NCBI GenBank assembly: GCA_963843385.1
Contig: CAWJJY010000003.1
Coordinates: forward strand, 806,001 to 870,000
Origin: CAVOHU01 sp963843385
GTDB taxonomy: Bacteria; Acidobacteriota; Vicinamibacteria; Vicinamibacterales; JAKQTR01
Direction: 5' to 3'
Length of the DNA stretch: 64,000 nucleotides
Below the pieces are notes generated by a model. That model saw only the letters and a list, made by a program, of their open reading frames with translations, made no database searches and had not been told where the DNA came from. Shown here piece after piece: positions 8,083 through 16,504 of this stretch (positions within the stretch are counted from its first letter, which is position 1; every line of letters starts with the position of its first letter). The position numbers were made by a program, and so were the translations under genes.

Positions 8083-8469
8083 TCATTGGCCCTGCGGCGG
8101 CTCCCACAGCTCGATCTTGTTTCCCTCGGGATCGACCACCCACGCGAATTTCCCGTACTCGGATTCGTCGATCTTCTCGAGCACATTGCAGCCTTCCTCC
8201 TTCAGGGCCGTGACCAGGGCGTGGAGGTCTTCCACCCGGTAGTTGACCATGAAGGACGCAGTGCTCGGAGCGAAGTGATTGCTTTCCTGAGGATCGATCA
8301 ACCAGGCCGTTGTGCCGCCAACCGGCTTGCCCTCCGCGTCCGTCCAATCGAAGGCCGCTCCGCCCCAGGCTTGGACATCGATGCCCAGGTGCTGCTTGTA
8401 CCAAGCCCGCAGTGAGGGGGCGTTCTTGGCCTTGAAGAAGACGCCGCCGATGCCTGTGACTCGTCTCAT
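8083..8469 (-). CDS. VOC-superfamily glyoxalase/bleomycin-resistance-like protein
   Basis: A 128-residue protein beginning MRRVTGIGGVFFKAKNAP and ending WVVDPEGNKIELWEPP, the standard N- and C-terminal signatures of VOC proteins with a D-P-E-G-N-x-I-E-L-W ending. The metal-site glutamate of the last strand (IELWE) is present. GGAGG lies about 5 bases before the ATG. It is not close to the VOC protein at 7453-7872 and belongs to a different subgroup. Substrate is unknown. Confidence 0.85.
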   Translation of the reverse strand: MRRVTGIGGVFFKAKNAPSLRAWYKQHLGIDVQAWGGAAFDWTDAEGKPVGGTTAWLIDPQESNHFAPSTASFMVNYRVEDLHALVTALKEEGCNVLEKIDESEYGKFAWVVDPEGNKIELWEPPQGQ

Positions 8470-8746
8470 GTGACCTCCGATAGGCGGTGGTGGCTACGCG
8501 ACTCGGTCATGGAGTCGAATCCGGAAACGTGGCCAGCACCATGTCCGTCGTTCGCGCCGCCAGGCTCGGACTCATGGCTTCCATTGTCCTTGCCAGGAGT
8601 ATAGACCGAGTCCCGGGGAGTGGTTGCCGACGACCCGCATAGAAACTGCGAGTAGCCTCCGCGTTGCGCGCCGATGGGCGACCGAGCAGAGCCGAACGAG
8701 ACGACGCGGATGGGCGAGTGGTCAGCCGCTTCGGCATTCGTCAGCG

Positions 8747-10012
8747 CTATGGCTGCTTTCGCACGACGTCGTAGTCGCCCGGCCGCGCACCTTCGCGCAC
8801 GACCCATCCCGCGTTCAGCGTGATGCTCCAGCCGTCCCCCCGCAGGGTGGTCCCGTCGATCGGCCGGGTCACCGGCACGGAGAGGGTGGTCCCGTCGGCA
8901 GAGCGCAAGACGCCGTTGGTGGCGTTGAAGCGACCCCACCGAGCGGAAAGGGTGAAGTCGTGAAAGAACACGGTCCCGACCCCCGGAATGCCCACGTTAT
9001 CCCGGGTGTCGCTGCTCCCACTGCCCCCGGCCGGCATCGTCAGCACGGGACCATCAACGAAGCGCTGACGCAACTCGGCGACTCGGGCCTGCAGCGCCCG
9101 TTCGCGGGCCTCCTCCGCCGCGCGCAGCGTTGCCCCATCGTAGCGAGCGGCGGCCACGGCCACATCCGCAGTCGGCGGTTTGCTGATTGCCGAGGCGAGC
9201 AAGTCGCCAAGGTCCGAACTGCTGCGAACCTGTCGGCGCCATCCCGGCCGGAGATCGTCCAGCAGCACACCGTAAGCCGGTCCGGACGCGGCTTCGAAAT
9301 TTCCAACGAAGGACGTCTGCGCTTCGCCTCCTGCGAGCGCTGAGGCTGCGGCCCGGTGCGCATCCGCAGGCGTACTGGCCCAGGCCGCGATGCCGGTGTA
9401 GCTGGCAAGCCCTTCGCGAATCTCGTCGCGCCGTTCGTTGTCAGCCGCGCCGGGAAACCGGAGGCGACGCTCGCGTCTGAAGGCCAGCGCATCGGCGATC
9501 GCCAAAATCCGATCGCTCCCGCTCGATTCGACCGCCCGGCGGAGCGCTCGCCATTCAAGCTGAATAGAGATGCGCCCTTCGAGCGTGTGGAGATGCTCGT
9601 TGAGGCCGTCCTCCGTGAGGAGATTCAACTCGGGCTGAATGCGATGGAACAACCCGTGAAGCATCACTTGCTGGCGAGCTTCGGCATCCTTCTCCGGGAG
9701 CATGTACAACGGGAAGCTGAACCACCGTGACCCGCCCCAGGACACGGGGCCGTCAACGAGGCCTTGAAGGCGCGGTGGCGGCCCGTCCGGTTCCCTCTGA
9801 CTGGTCGCGCGCGTTCCGGTCGCCTGGTCAACGATCACGATCGGACCACAGAGCGACACACCCCACAACCGGCCCGCATCGCGCTCGCAGAGCGCTCGAG
9901 CTTCCTTGAAGTACTCCTGTGCGCGCTGTTGATCGACCTGCGCGACCGCAGGCGGTGCGGCACCCGCCAGCAGGCACAGGACGACGCTCACCCGCGTCAT
10001 CGGTGTCCGCAT
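8747..10012 (-). CDS. Exported protein of unknown function with HxxxH motif
   Basis: A 421-residue protein with a Sec signal peptide (hydrophobic core VSVVLCLLAGAAPPAVA, cleavage probably after AQA/AVA). The start at 10012 (MRTPMTRV) has AAGGAG 8 bases upstream and is preferred over the longer start. No family is recognised. The segment QQVMLHGLFHRIQPEL with a downstream NEHLHTLEGR is histidine-rich and superficially zinc-protease-like, but the canonical HExxH is absent. The last ~70 residues look beta-rich (GPVLTMPAGG, VGTVFFHDFTLSA). It may be a degenerate peptidase-like or scaffold protein. Confidence 0.7.
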   Translation of the reverse strand: MRTPMTRVSVVLCLLAGAAPPAVAQVDQQRAQEYFKEARALCERDAGRLWGVSLCGPIVIVDQATGTRATSQREPDGPPPRLQGLVDGPVSWGGSRWFSFPLYMLPEKDAEARQQVMLHGLFHRIQPELNLLTEDGLNEHLHTLEGRISIQLEWRALRRAVESSGSDRILAIADALAFRRERRLRFPGAADNERRDEIREGLASYTGIAAWASTPADAHRAAASALAGGEAQTSFVGNFEAASGPAYGVLLDDLRPGWRRQVRSSSDLGDLLASAISKPPTADVAVAAARYDGATLRAAEEARERALQARVAELRQRFVDGPVLTMPAGGSGSSDTRDNVGIPGVGTVFFHDFTLSARWGRFNATNGVLRSADGTTLSVPVTRPIDGTTLRGDGWSITLNAGWVVREGARPGDYDVVRKQP

Positions 10013-10603
10013 CCCCACGCTCCTTGTGGGCCTCAAGATCTTCTTTGCGACGGTCCCATGCGTATTGTAGCGCGGCCAGTGAGTTGCGCCGGAGGTCAGC
10101 GATCACGCCTACCGATCGCGCTTCGGACATCGCCTTATGCGACGTGGTCGTCCTGGAGGAGTCTCAGGTCCTCCTAACGCCCGGCCCTGGGAAGCTCTCG
10201 CCACCGGGAAGAACGCCACGACCACGCTCAGAGAATCGCCATAGTGCTCCCTCCCTGGTTGTCGTAACAGGGGAGTCCTTCTTCGTGTCCGCCCGACGCC
10301 GCGGCTCATCCGCCGACGCCTCATGCTCGCGTCGGGCGTCGTCGGGTACAAGCGCTGGTTGGATCCCGGTGGTATGAATTCCGCCAGGCCCGAACGCTCA
10401 ATACCGAACGCGTTCGCAGTCGTTTTGCGCGAGCTTCTGACGACGATCGCGCGCGTGTCGTAGCAGGACTGAACGAGATCATCGGCTGATTCCAGATTCC
10501 GTCGTCTCGACGGTCCAACGATCGCGCCTCACGCGCTGGCGCGCAGATTACCAGCCGTGTTTCGGCTCGAAGCCGATGTTGGCCCGCACCCTCGCTCCTG
10601 CCA
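10013..10603. other. 590-bp stretch without a convincing gene
   Basis: No complete gene is seen. A short plus-strand frame ending at the TGA at 10487-10489 reads RWYEFRQARTLNTERVRS and ends VVAGLNEIIG. It has the flavour of a protein C-terminus and may be a gene remnant without its 5' part. A minus-strand frame starting near 10130 (MSEARSVGVIADLRR) runs into the upstream end of the exported-protein gene and is not supported. Confidence 0.4.
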
Positions 10604-11149
10604 TCATTCACCGGTCGTACCTTCACTCTCCCCGAACCGGTAACTCGCCACAGATCGCACCCGGTGTTCTCCCACGTCGACGACATCGATTGAAGCGAGC
10701 GTTCCCGCAATAACGCGCGGAGGCACCTCCAGCGTCTTTGCCCATTCCTGGGCAAGCTGCGCGTCAGCGGCGGCGCCCACCGTGATGTGAGGCGCGAACG
10801 GGATGTCTTCCCGGAGAGAGCCCTTCAGCGACCCGGAATAGAGACGATCGTGCAGCCTCGCAACCTGCGCCCAGCCCTCGTCAGGAACCAGAAAGACCTT
10901 CCAGGCGCCGCCTCCTACGGTATCTCGAACGACCGAGGTCTGACGGATCGTGAAGGGAATTGGCCCCATCGACCTGGCCGCGGCCGCGACTTCGGACATG
11001 ATGCGATCCGGCTCAGCATTGAAAGGAAACACCAGGGTGAAGTGCAGACTAATCCTGGAGGCCTGTGGGTCGTGTCGCCCACGAAACGACTCGATGCCCT
11101 CCCGGTCGTCTTCATCCAACGCGGGGAAGGCGACGATGGCGAGCTTCAT
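10604..11149 (-). CDS. 2'-5' RNA ligase / LigT-like phosphoesterase
   Basis: A 181-residue member of the 2H phosphoesterase superfamily. Both H-x-T motifs are present: HFT at residues 36-38 within SLHFTLVF and HIT at 121-123 within FAPHITVG. The family acts on 2',3'-cyclic or 2'-5'-linked RNA ends; the in vivo role in bacteria is mostly unknown. The ATG overlaps the stop of a 46-codon frame upstream (ATGA), which suggests translational coupling if that frame is real. Confidence 0.85.
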   Translation of the reverse strand: MKLAIVAFPALDEDDREGIESFRGRHDPQASRISLHFTLVFPFNAEPDRIMSEVAAAARSMGPIPFTIRQTSVVRDTVGGGAWKVFLVPDEGWAQVARLHDRLYSGSLKGSLREDIPFAPHITVGAAADAQLAQEWAKTLEVPPRVIAGTLASIDVVDVGEHRVRSVASYRFGESEGTTGE

Positions 11150-11286
11150 CCCCTCGTCGTCCTCCGATTGCCGTTCGTTCGGCGAACGATCGCGTTCACC
11201 CGCGCCGGCTCAAGCTCACACCAGCCGGCATCGGGTACATCGCTCTGTGAGACGTCGTGTTCGCTCTCTTTGTACTGGAAACTCAT
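11146..11286 (-). CDS. Possible 46-aa leader-type peptide overlapping the RNA-ligase start
   Basis: An ATG-started frame (MSFQYKESEHDVSQSDVPDA) stops in a TGA that overlaps the ATG of the 2'-5' RNA ligase (ATGA). The composition is acidic at the N-terminus and basic at the C-terminus, with no hydrophobic segment and no known family. It sits between the methyltransferase stop and the ligase, so it could be a short coupled gene or a chance frame. Confidence 0.3.
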   Translation of the reverse strand: MSFQYKESEHDVSQSDVPDAGWCELEPARVNAIVRRTNGNRRTTRG

Positions 11287-11293
11287 GCCCAGA

Positions 11294-11953
11294 TTATCGA
11301 GAAGCCTGGAAACTGACGCCGCTCCAAAACCACAGCTCATGGCGGCCCGTCTTTCTCGCATCGGTAAGCCCAGCCTCACGCATCAGGGCGAGGATGTGCT
11401 CCTCCGTGCAGAACTCAAAACGCCGGGTGCGTTTGAACAATCGCCAGAAGGAGAACCCGGTTGGCGTTTTGACCATATCGAGGAGGTGAAACGAGCCACC
11501 CGGCTTCAGCACGCGGTGTGCTTCTCTGAGCGTGGCTTTCTTCTCCTCACGCGGAAGAAGGCTGAGAATGTTGGTAAACACCCGGTCGAAGGAGGCGTTG
11601 GCGTACGGAAGCTGGTCCGAAAAACCGCGGTCGAAGTGGACCGTAACGCCTCTGCGCTCGGCTTTGCGTGCTCCGCGGGCGAGTGCCTTCGGGTCGGGAT
11701 CGAGCCCGACGACGGCGACAGCGGGATGACGTTGCTTGGCAAGGACGGCCAACGTGCCCGTGCCGCAGCCGATGTCAAGGATTCGATCGCCGGGCGCCAG
11801 CCGCAGCCAGGCAACGATCGCAGTGTAGAATTCTCGAGCGCCCAACAACCTGGCCAACGGGTCGTAGATGGGGAGGGCCCAGTCGCAGCCAGCCGCAGGG
11901 AAATAGGTTCTTCTGATCGTTACCGGTTCCTCACGCGTGCGGGGTTGGACCAT
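11294..11953 (-). CDS. Class I SAM-dependent methyltransferase
   Basis: A 219-residue methyltransferase with motif I ILDIGCGTGTL (about residues 58-68), motif II ending VVGLDPDPKAL, motif III-like FDRGFSDQLPY, post-motif FDRVFTNILSLLP and motif VI-like HRVLKPGGSFHLLDM. This is the ubiquinone/menaquinone-methyltransferase-like (Methyltransf_11/25) fold. The start could also be at an internal site, since the first ~15 residues are poorly conserved-looking. Substrate is unknown; small-molecule targets are typical for this shape. Confidence 0.82.
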   Translation of the reverse strand: MVQPRTREEPVTIRRTYFPAAGCDWALPIYDPLARLLGAREFYTAIVAWLRLAPGDRILDIGCGTGTLAVLAKQRHPAVAVVGLDPDPKALARGARKAERRGVTVHFDRGFSDQLPYANASFDRVFTNILSLLPREEKKATLREAHRVLKPGGSFHLLDMVKTPTGFSFWRLFKRTRRFEFCTEEHILALMREAGLTDARKTGRHELWFWSGVSFQASR

Positions 11954-12030
11954 AGCTTCCTCGGCGTCTTACCGATCGCGCATTACCCGCTTGCGCACAC
12001 GATACCACCGGCGTCCCGTGCGGGCGCCTG

Positions 12031-12546
12031 TCAGCCAGCTCCCCATTTGGCGGGTATGAGCTCCGGCGCCTTCTTGTCTGGGAAGACCGTCTTCTCGAAG
12101 CTGCGGCCGGCGAAGCAAGGCGTTTCGGCCAGTCGATTCTCAATGGCGAAAAGCGCCGACTCGCCCCATTGTTCGGCCTCGAGCATGAACGGGACCGACT
12201 TGACGAAGTCGGCCATGATGCCGAGGACCGAACGATCGAGCGTCTGGCCGATGACGACGTCAGCCATCGCGGCGATCTCGGCCTTGATGCCGGCTACGCC
12301 GGTGCCCAAACGCGTGAGACGAACCTCGACAAGGCTCCTGAGCCGCACTGGCAGAATGCGCACGTCACGAGCCGGCACGAGCAACGGTAGCAGGCGCAAC
12401 GAGCTGACGAGGATGAGCAGAGGCCGCCGGTCCACGACGAAACGGCTGACGTACCAGTCCCCGAGTGCCGTGTCCGACCCGCTCGTCGCGAGTCTGCCCG
12501 CCGGCAGCAGCCCCTTCAGTTTCTGCGTTGGTCGCAGAATGACCAT
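12031..12546 (-). CDS. DUF6933-like protein
   Basis: A 171-residue protein beginning MVILRPTQKLKGLL, then a strand pair DWYVSRFVVDRRPLLILVS and a helical C-terminal half with GIMADFVKSVPFMLE. This layout (R-x-T-Q-K-L start, 'W-Y-x-x-x-x-x-x-R-R-x-x-L-x-x' middle) matches the uncharacterised DUF6933 family. The start at MVILRPTQ is chosen because upstream in-frame residues do not fit the family. No function is known. Confidence 0.65.
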   Translation of the reverse strand: MVILRPTQKLKGLLPAGRLATSGSDTALGDWYVSRFVVDRRPLLILVSSLRLLPLLVPARDVRILPVRLRSLVEVRLTRLGTGVAGIKAEIAAMADVVIGQTLDRSVLGIMADFVKSVPFMLEAEQWGESALFAIENRLAETPCFAGRSFEKTVFPDKKAPELIPAKWGAG

Positions 12547-12701
12547 CCTGGTCCCGATTGTCTGGCAAACGACCCGCACTGAGCCGCAGCGCGATGGCCG
12601 CCACGGCACGGGCGCGCCTTCGCGTGCCGGACCTTGCTATGCCGGGCGTCTTCCCTAACTGTCGAGAGTTTCTGTGGTTTATGGCAACCCACACGACCGC
12701 A

Positions 12702-13091
12702 TCAGCGCCTCATGTTCTTCTCGTAGACTTCGATCCATTTCATAGGCGTCATTTTGGACGCCAGCTCCCCCATGAGCTGCATCGGTATGTGGTCCGGCTT
12801 CCTGGAGCGGATGCAGCTCTTCCCCATGTCCAGTTTGCCCTTTGCCTGCTTGACGTACTCGGCCTGGAACCATTCTAGAAGCACCGGATCGGCGTAGATG
12901 CCCATGTGGTAGACGGCGATGTACTGCTTCTGGGAGGCGATGCCGAGGAAAGGCAGGGCCTGCTTGGGATCGCAATGGTACCCGGCGGGATACAGGCTGT
13001 GGGGCACCACCCAGCCGGGCATGCCGTATTGCATCACTTCCGCGAAGCCCTTGGGCAGATTCCTGGAGATGACCTTGCGGAGCTCCACCAT
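12702..13091 (-). pseudogene. DUF1801 protein truncated at its 5' end by the 116-bp element
   Basis: The visible 129 residues start at MVELRKVISRNLPKGF and continue with the well-conserved QYGMPGWVVPHSLYPAGYHC, YIAVYHMGIYADP, KLDMGKSCIR and KMTPMKWIEVYE blocks of DUF1801. Full-length relatives have about 20 further N-terminal residues (a V-D-E-Y-L-type helix). Here that part is replaced by the repeat element, which begins 10 bp upstream of the chosen ATG. An in-frame extension through the element (MRPIVQQLATPQL) is encoded by repeat DNA and is probably not native. The product might still fold, but the gene is structurally broken. Confidence 0.7.
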
Positions 13092-13100
13092 TGCCCCTCG

Positions 13101-13200
13101 GACGATAGGACTCATTAACTGGGGCGTCGCGAGCTGTTGGACGATAGGACGCACTAACTGGGGCGTCGCGAGCTGTTGTTAACGCAACGTCCCTTATCCG
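13101..13200 (+). repeat. 116-bp element, copy 2 (tandem hairpin-1 unit, right half missing)
   Basis: Contains one 39-bp partial unit (13101-13139) directly followed by a second unit (13140-13200) that is complete through the GTTAACGCAACGTCCC arm. It then diverges after TTATCCG, so hairpin 2 is absent. Its left end abuts the truncated DUF1801 gene. Confidence 0.9.
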
Positions 13201-13459
13201 AGAAGAACGGCAGCGACGATGGATGGACGGCGATCCCGTCATCGTCGCTGGCCGGAAGGGTCGCCCCTCGCGCGACCCCGCCTTCGGCTTCTGCCCTCCC
13301 CGGTACCTGCTCCGCCGATTTCGTCCGGCATCGCAGCCGACCTGATATACTCCACGCACTCTTCCCAGTCCATCCAACGCGGCGTGTGCTTTGGCCCGCA
13401 GGAAGTCGTGTAGGCGGGCGCGAACGTCGCCGCGGCTTCGCCGAAGCCAGGGAGACGAC

Positions 13460-16105
13460 GTGACTGTGATCGGCAGCACCCTCGGGCGATATCGGATTCT
13501 GGACAAACTGGGCGAAGGTGGAATGGGCGACGTCTACCGCGCGTGCGACACGCGGCTGGATCGCACCGTGGCGCTGAAGGTCTCGAAGGCTGAGTTCAGC
13601 GAGCGGTTCGAGCGCGAGGCGCGGGCGGTAGCCGCGCTGAACCACCCGAACATCTGCACGTTGCACGACGTGGGTCCGAACTACCTGGTGATGGAGCTGG
13701 TCGAGGGCGCGCCCTTGAAGGGCCCGCTGCCGGTGGAGAAGGCGGTCGAGTATGCCGGGCAGATTCTCGACGCGCTGGATGCGGCGCACCGTCAGGGCAT
13801 CACGCACCGCGACCTGAAGCCGGCCAACATCCTCGTCACCAAGCAGGGGGTCAAGCTCCTCGACTTCGGCCTGGCCAAGCGAGCCGTGTCGCCGGAGGGA
13901 AGCCAGGCCGCCTTCACCCAGGCTCTGACCAGCCAGGGGCAGATCCTCGGCACGTTGCAGTACATGTCGCCGGAGCAGCTGCACGGCAAGGAAGCCGACG
14001 CGCGTAGCGACATCTTCGCCTTCGGTTGCGTGCTGCACGAGATGCTCTCCGGCACGCGCACGTTCGAGGGATCGTCGGCGGCCAGCGTCATTGCCGCGAT
14101 CCTGGAGCGCGAGCCGACGCCGCTCGACGTGGCGCCGCCGCTCGATCGTGTCGTCAAGACGTGCCTGGCGAAAGACCCCGATCAGCGATTCCAGACGGCG
14201 CTCGATCTGAAGCGTGCGCTGCAATGGTCGACGTCGCCAGGCAGCGAGTCACAGCCGGGGACAGCGCGCTCGCGCCCCTGGCCCTGGATGCTCGTGGCCG
14301 CCACGGCGACGACGGTTGCGGTCGTCATCGCCGCCGGGTGGGTCGCGTCGTACCTGCGCGGTACGGCTTCAGATCAGCCACGCGCGATTCATCTCTCGCT
14401 CAATCCGCCGGAAGACGGCCAGATCATTCTCGGAAATACGGTGGGCGGGTTCGCACTGTCGCCCGACGGCAGGACCGCGGCCTACGTCGCGTCCAGCGGC
14501 GGCACTACGTCGCTGTGGGTGAGACCCCTGGACGGCTCGCCCGCGCGGTCGCTGTCGGGGACCGGAGGTGCGGCCTATCCCTTCTGGTCTCCGGACAGCA
14601 AGTCCGTCGCGTTCTTCACGAGTGGCAAACTGCGACGGGTCGAGGCCACGGGCGGGGCGCCGCTGACGATCTGCGACGTGGCCGCCGCGCGTGGCGGGAC
14701 GTGGACGAGCGACGGACGCATTCTGTTCGGAGCACTGGCCGGCCTGTTCGCGGTTTCTGACACGCCCGGAACACCGTCGCCGCTGACGATTCTCGGCACG
14801 TCGCGGGGCGAGTCCTCACATCGCTGGCCGCAGATGCTGCCTGGCGGGCGCTTCATCTACTGGGTCCAGAGCAAGAAGGTCGACGTCCAGGGCACGTACG
14901 CGGCGTCGCTGGCCAAGCCCGCTGACTCCGTCAAGCTCGTGTCGGGGAGCTCAAACGCCCTGTACGCGGCAGCGGGTGATGGCAGGGGCTACCTGTTGTG
15001 GCTGCGCGGTGGAACCCTCGTGGCGCAGGGCCTCGACCTGGCGACGCTCAAGCTCGTCGACGAACCTCCTCATCGGATTGCCGATCCGGTGACGAGCGTC
15101 GGGGTCACCGGCCAGATGAACGTATCGGCTTCCAACAGCGGGCTGCTGCTGTACAGCGCGTTCAACACGCTCGGGCAGTTTGCCTGGATCGACCGCACGG
15201 ACCCGGAAAAGAGGCCGCTGGTCACGATCGGTGAGCCGGGCGAGTACGGCGGGTTCCGGCTGTCACCCGACAGGAGTCGTATCGCGGCCATGCGGGACCG
15301 TTCCGGCGGCACCGACATCTGGCTGCTGGAGGTCGGCCGCGGCGTGGTCAACCCCTTTACCTCTCCCCCGGACTCCTTCGTCTATCCCGTATGGTCCCCA
15401 AGCGGCTTGACGATTCTTTCGACCTCCTACTCTACACGGAACCTGTATCGCAGCGACGCGGCTGGAGGGATCTCCGCGGAACGGCTCACCCAGTCGACGA
15501 ACGCTCAATATGGTGCGGACTGGTCGCGCGACGGCCGGTGGGTTCTGTACTGGGAAATCAACCCCGGCAACCCCGGCAACCCGGGCACCCAGCGGGACCT
15601 GTGGGCCCTGCCGACGACGCATGAGGGAGGGCCGTTAGGCGACGCCAAAGCGCAACCCTACTTGCGGACACCCTTCACCGAATCGTGGGGCCGTTTCTCG
15701 CCGGACCCCGGCGGTCCGTGCTGGGTGGCCTATCAGTCGGACCAGTCCGGACGGTATGAGGTCTACGTGGATACGTTTCCGCGTCCGCGTCACAAGACGA
15801 TGATCTCAAAGGGTGGCGGCACCTACCCGCAGTGGGGCGTGGGCGGGCACGAGCTGTTCTACGTCTCGCCGGACTTCCGTCTGATGGTGGTGGACTTGAG
15901 GCTCACGGCGGACTCTGTCGAGCCTTCGGACCCGCGCGCGCTGTTCCGGCTGCCCGCCGTGGACACCGGCTACAGCCCGTACGACGTGACGTCTGACGGC
16001 CAGCGCTTCCTGGTGCGCGCGACGCCGGAGCACGGAGCCTCGCAGCCGCTGACGGTCATCGTCAACTGGCCGGCGGTGATGAAGAAGGACGCGCCGGCGC
16101 CATGA
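13460..16105 (+). CDS. Membrane Ser/Thr protein kinase with C-terminal TolB-like beta-propeller
   Basis: An 881-residue eukaryote-like kinase. The N-terminal kinase domain (about residues 8-260) shows the Gly loop GEGGMGDVY, the VAIK-type lysine (VALKVSK), the catalytic loop HRDLKPANIL, DFGLAK and the APE-equivalent region MSPEQL. One transmembrane segment follows near residues 275-297 (MLVAATATTVAVVIAAGW). The remaining ~580 residues carry repeated LSPDG/SPDSKS/SRDGRW motifs of a WD40/TolB-like propeller outside the membrane. This architecture is very common in Acidobacteriota and suggests extracytoplasmic sensing. GTG at 13460 is used because a GGGAG lies ~9 bases upstream. It is flanked by repeat copies 2 and 3. 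Confidence 0.88.
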   Translation: MTVIGSTLGRYRILDKLGEGGMGDVYRACDTRLDRTVALKVSKAEFSERFEREARAVAALNHPNICTLHDVGPNYLVMELVEGAPLKGPLPVEKAVEYAGQILDALDAAHRQGITHRDLKPANILVTKQGVKLLDFGLAKRAVSPEGSQAAFTQALTSQGQILGTLQYMSPEQLHGKEADARSDIFAFGCVLHEMLSGTRTFEGSSAASVIAAILEREPTPLDVAPPLDRVVKTCLAKDPDQRFQTALDLKRALQWSTSPGSESQPGTARSRPWPWMLVAATATTVAVVIAAGWVASYLRGTASDQPRAIHLSLNPPEDGQIILGNTVGGFALSPDGRTAAYVASSGGTTSLWVRPLDGSPARSLSGTGGAAYPFWSPDSKSVAFFTSGKLRRVEATGGAPLTICDVAAARGGTWTSDGRILFGALAGLFAVSDTPGTPSPLTILGTSRGESSHRWPQMLPGGRFIYWVQSKKVDVQGTYAASLAKPADSVKLVSGSSNALYAAAGDGRGYLLWLRGGTLVAQGLDLATLKLVDEPPHRIADPVTSVGVTGQMNVSASNSGLLLYSAFNTLGQFAWIDRTDPEKRPLVTIGEPGEYGGFRLSPDRSRIAAMRDRSGGTDIWLLEVGRGVVNPFTSPPDSFVYPVWSPSGLTILSTSYSTRNLYRSDAAGGISAERLTQSTNAQYGADWSRDGRWVLYWEINPGNPGNPGTQRDLWALPTTHEGGPLGDAKAQPYLRTPFTESWGRFSPDPGGPCWVAYQSDQSGRYEVYVDTFPRPRHKTMISKGGGTYPQWGVGGHELFYVSPDFRLMVVDLRLTADSVEPSDPRALFRLPAVDTGYSPYDVTSDGQRFLVRATPEHGASQPLTVIVNWPAVMKKDAPAP

Positions 16106-16192
16106 CCCGGGGCTCCGTCGCCATCGTCCTTCCGCCGGGCCGCGTGGCGCTCTGCCCTACGAACGAGCGGGTGCCCTTGAGGAGATCGGCGT

Positions 16193-16345
16193 TCAGTCCT
16201 CTTCGAGCGTGAGGCCGGGCACCTTCGAGAAATGGCGCCCGTTGCGCGTGACCAGGGGTGCCCGATCGAGCACGGCGGCGGTCGCGATGAGCAGATCCAT
16301 GGTGTCGATCGTGATTGTCTTGACTGCCATGCACTTATCGTCCAC
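16193..16345 (-). pseudogene. VapC-type PIN-domain toxin remnant (C-terminal ~50 codons)
   Basis: The minus strand encodes TITIDTMDLLIATAAVLD, then PLVTRNGRHFSKVPGLTLEED and a stop. This is the C-terminal end of a VapC toxin, including the D-x-L-I-A-A-x-A helix and the T-R-N-x-x-H-F strand. The frame is blocked by TAA directly upstream, and repeat copy 3 begins 10 bp further. The N-terminal half and any VapB antitoxin are missing. Confidence 0.75.
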
Positions 16346-16355
16346 TTAGCTCGCG

Positions 16356-16493
16356 GACGACAGGACGCATTAACTGGGGCGTCGCGAGCTGTTGTTAACG
16401 CAACGTCCCTTATCCGACACGCGTCCGGGGTACGGGAACCGCTACCGGACGGCCCCGGATGCCTCCCGGACGGCCCCGGATGCCCAGACACAG
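16356..16493 (+). repeat. 116-bp element, copy 3 (with internal 19-bp duplication)
   Basis: Same boundaries (GACGACAGG to CAGACACAG). It is longer because the segment CCCGGACGGCCCCGGATGC of hairpin 2's right arm is duplicated in tandem. The variants ACGGGAACCGCTACCGG keep pairing in the hairpin 2 region. The VapC remnant lies on its left and the intact CusB-like gene on its right. Confidence 0.93.
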
Positions 16494-16504
16494 TGAGGCG
16501 GGGC

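Noticed and set aside
12702..13154. In-frame extension of DUF1801 through the repeat as the true N-terminus
   Set aside because: The extension (MRPIVQQLATPQL...) is entirely encoded by the tandem repeat units and is unlike DUF1801 N-termini.
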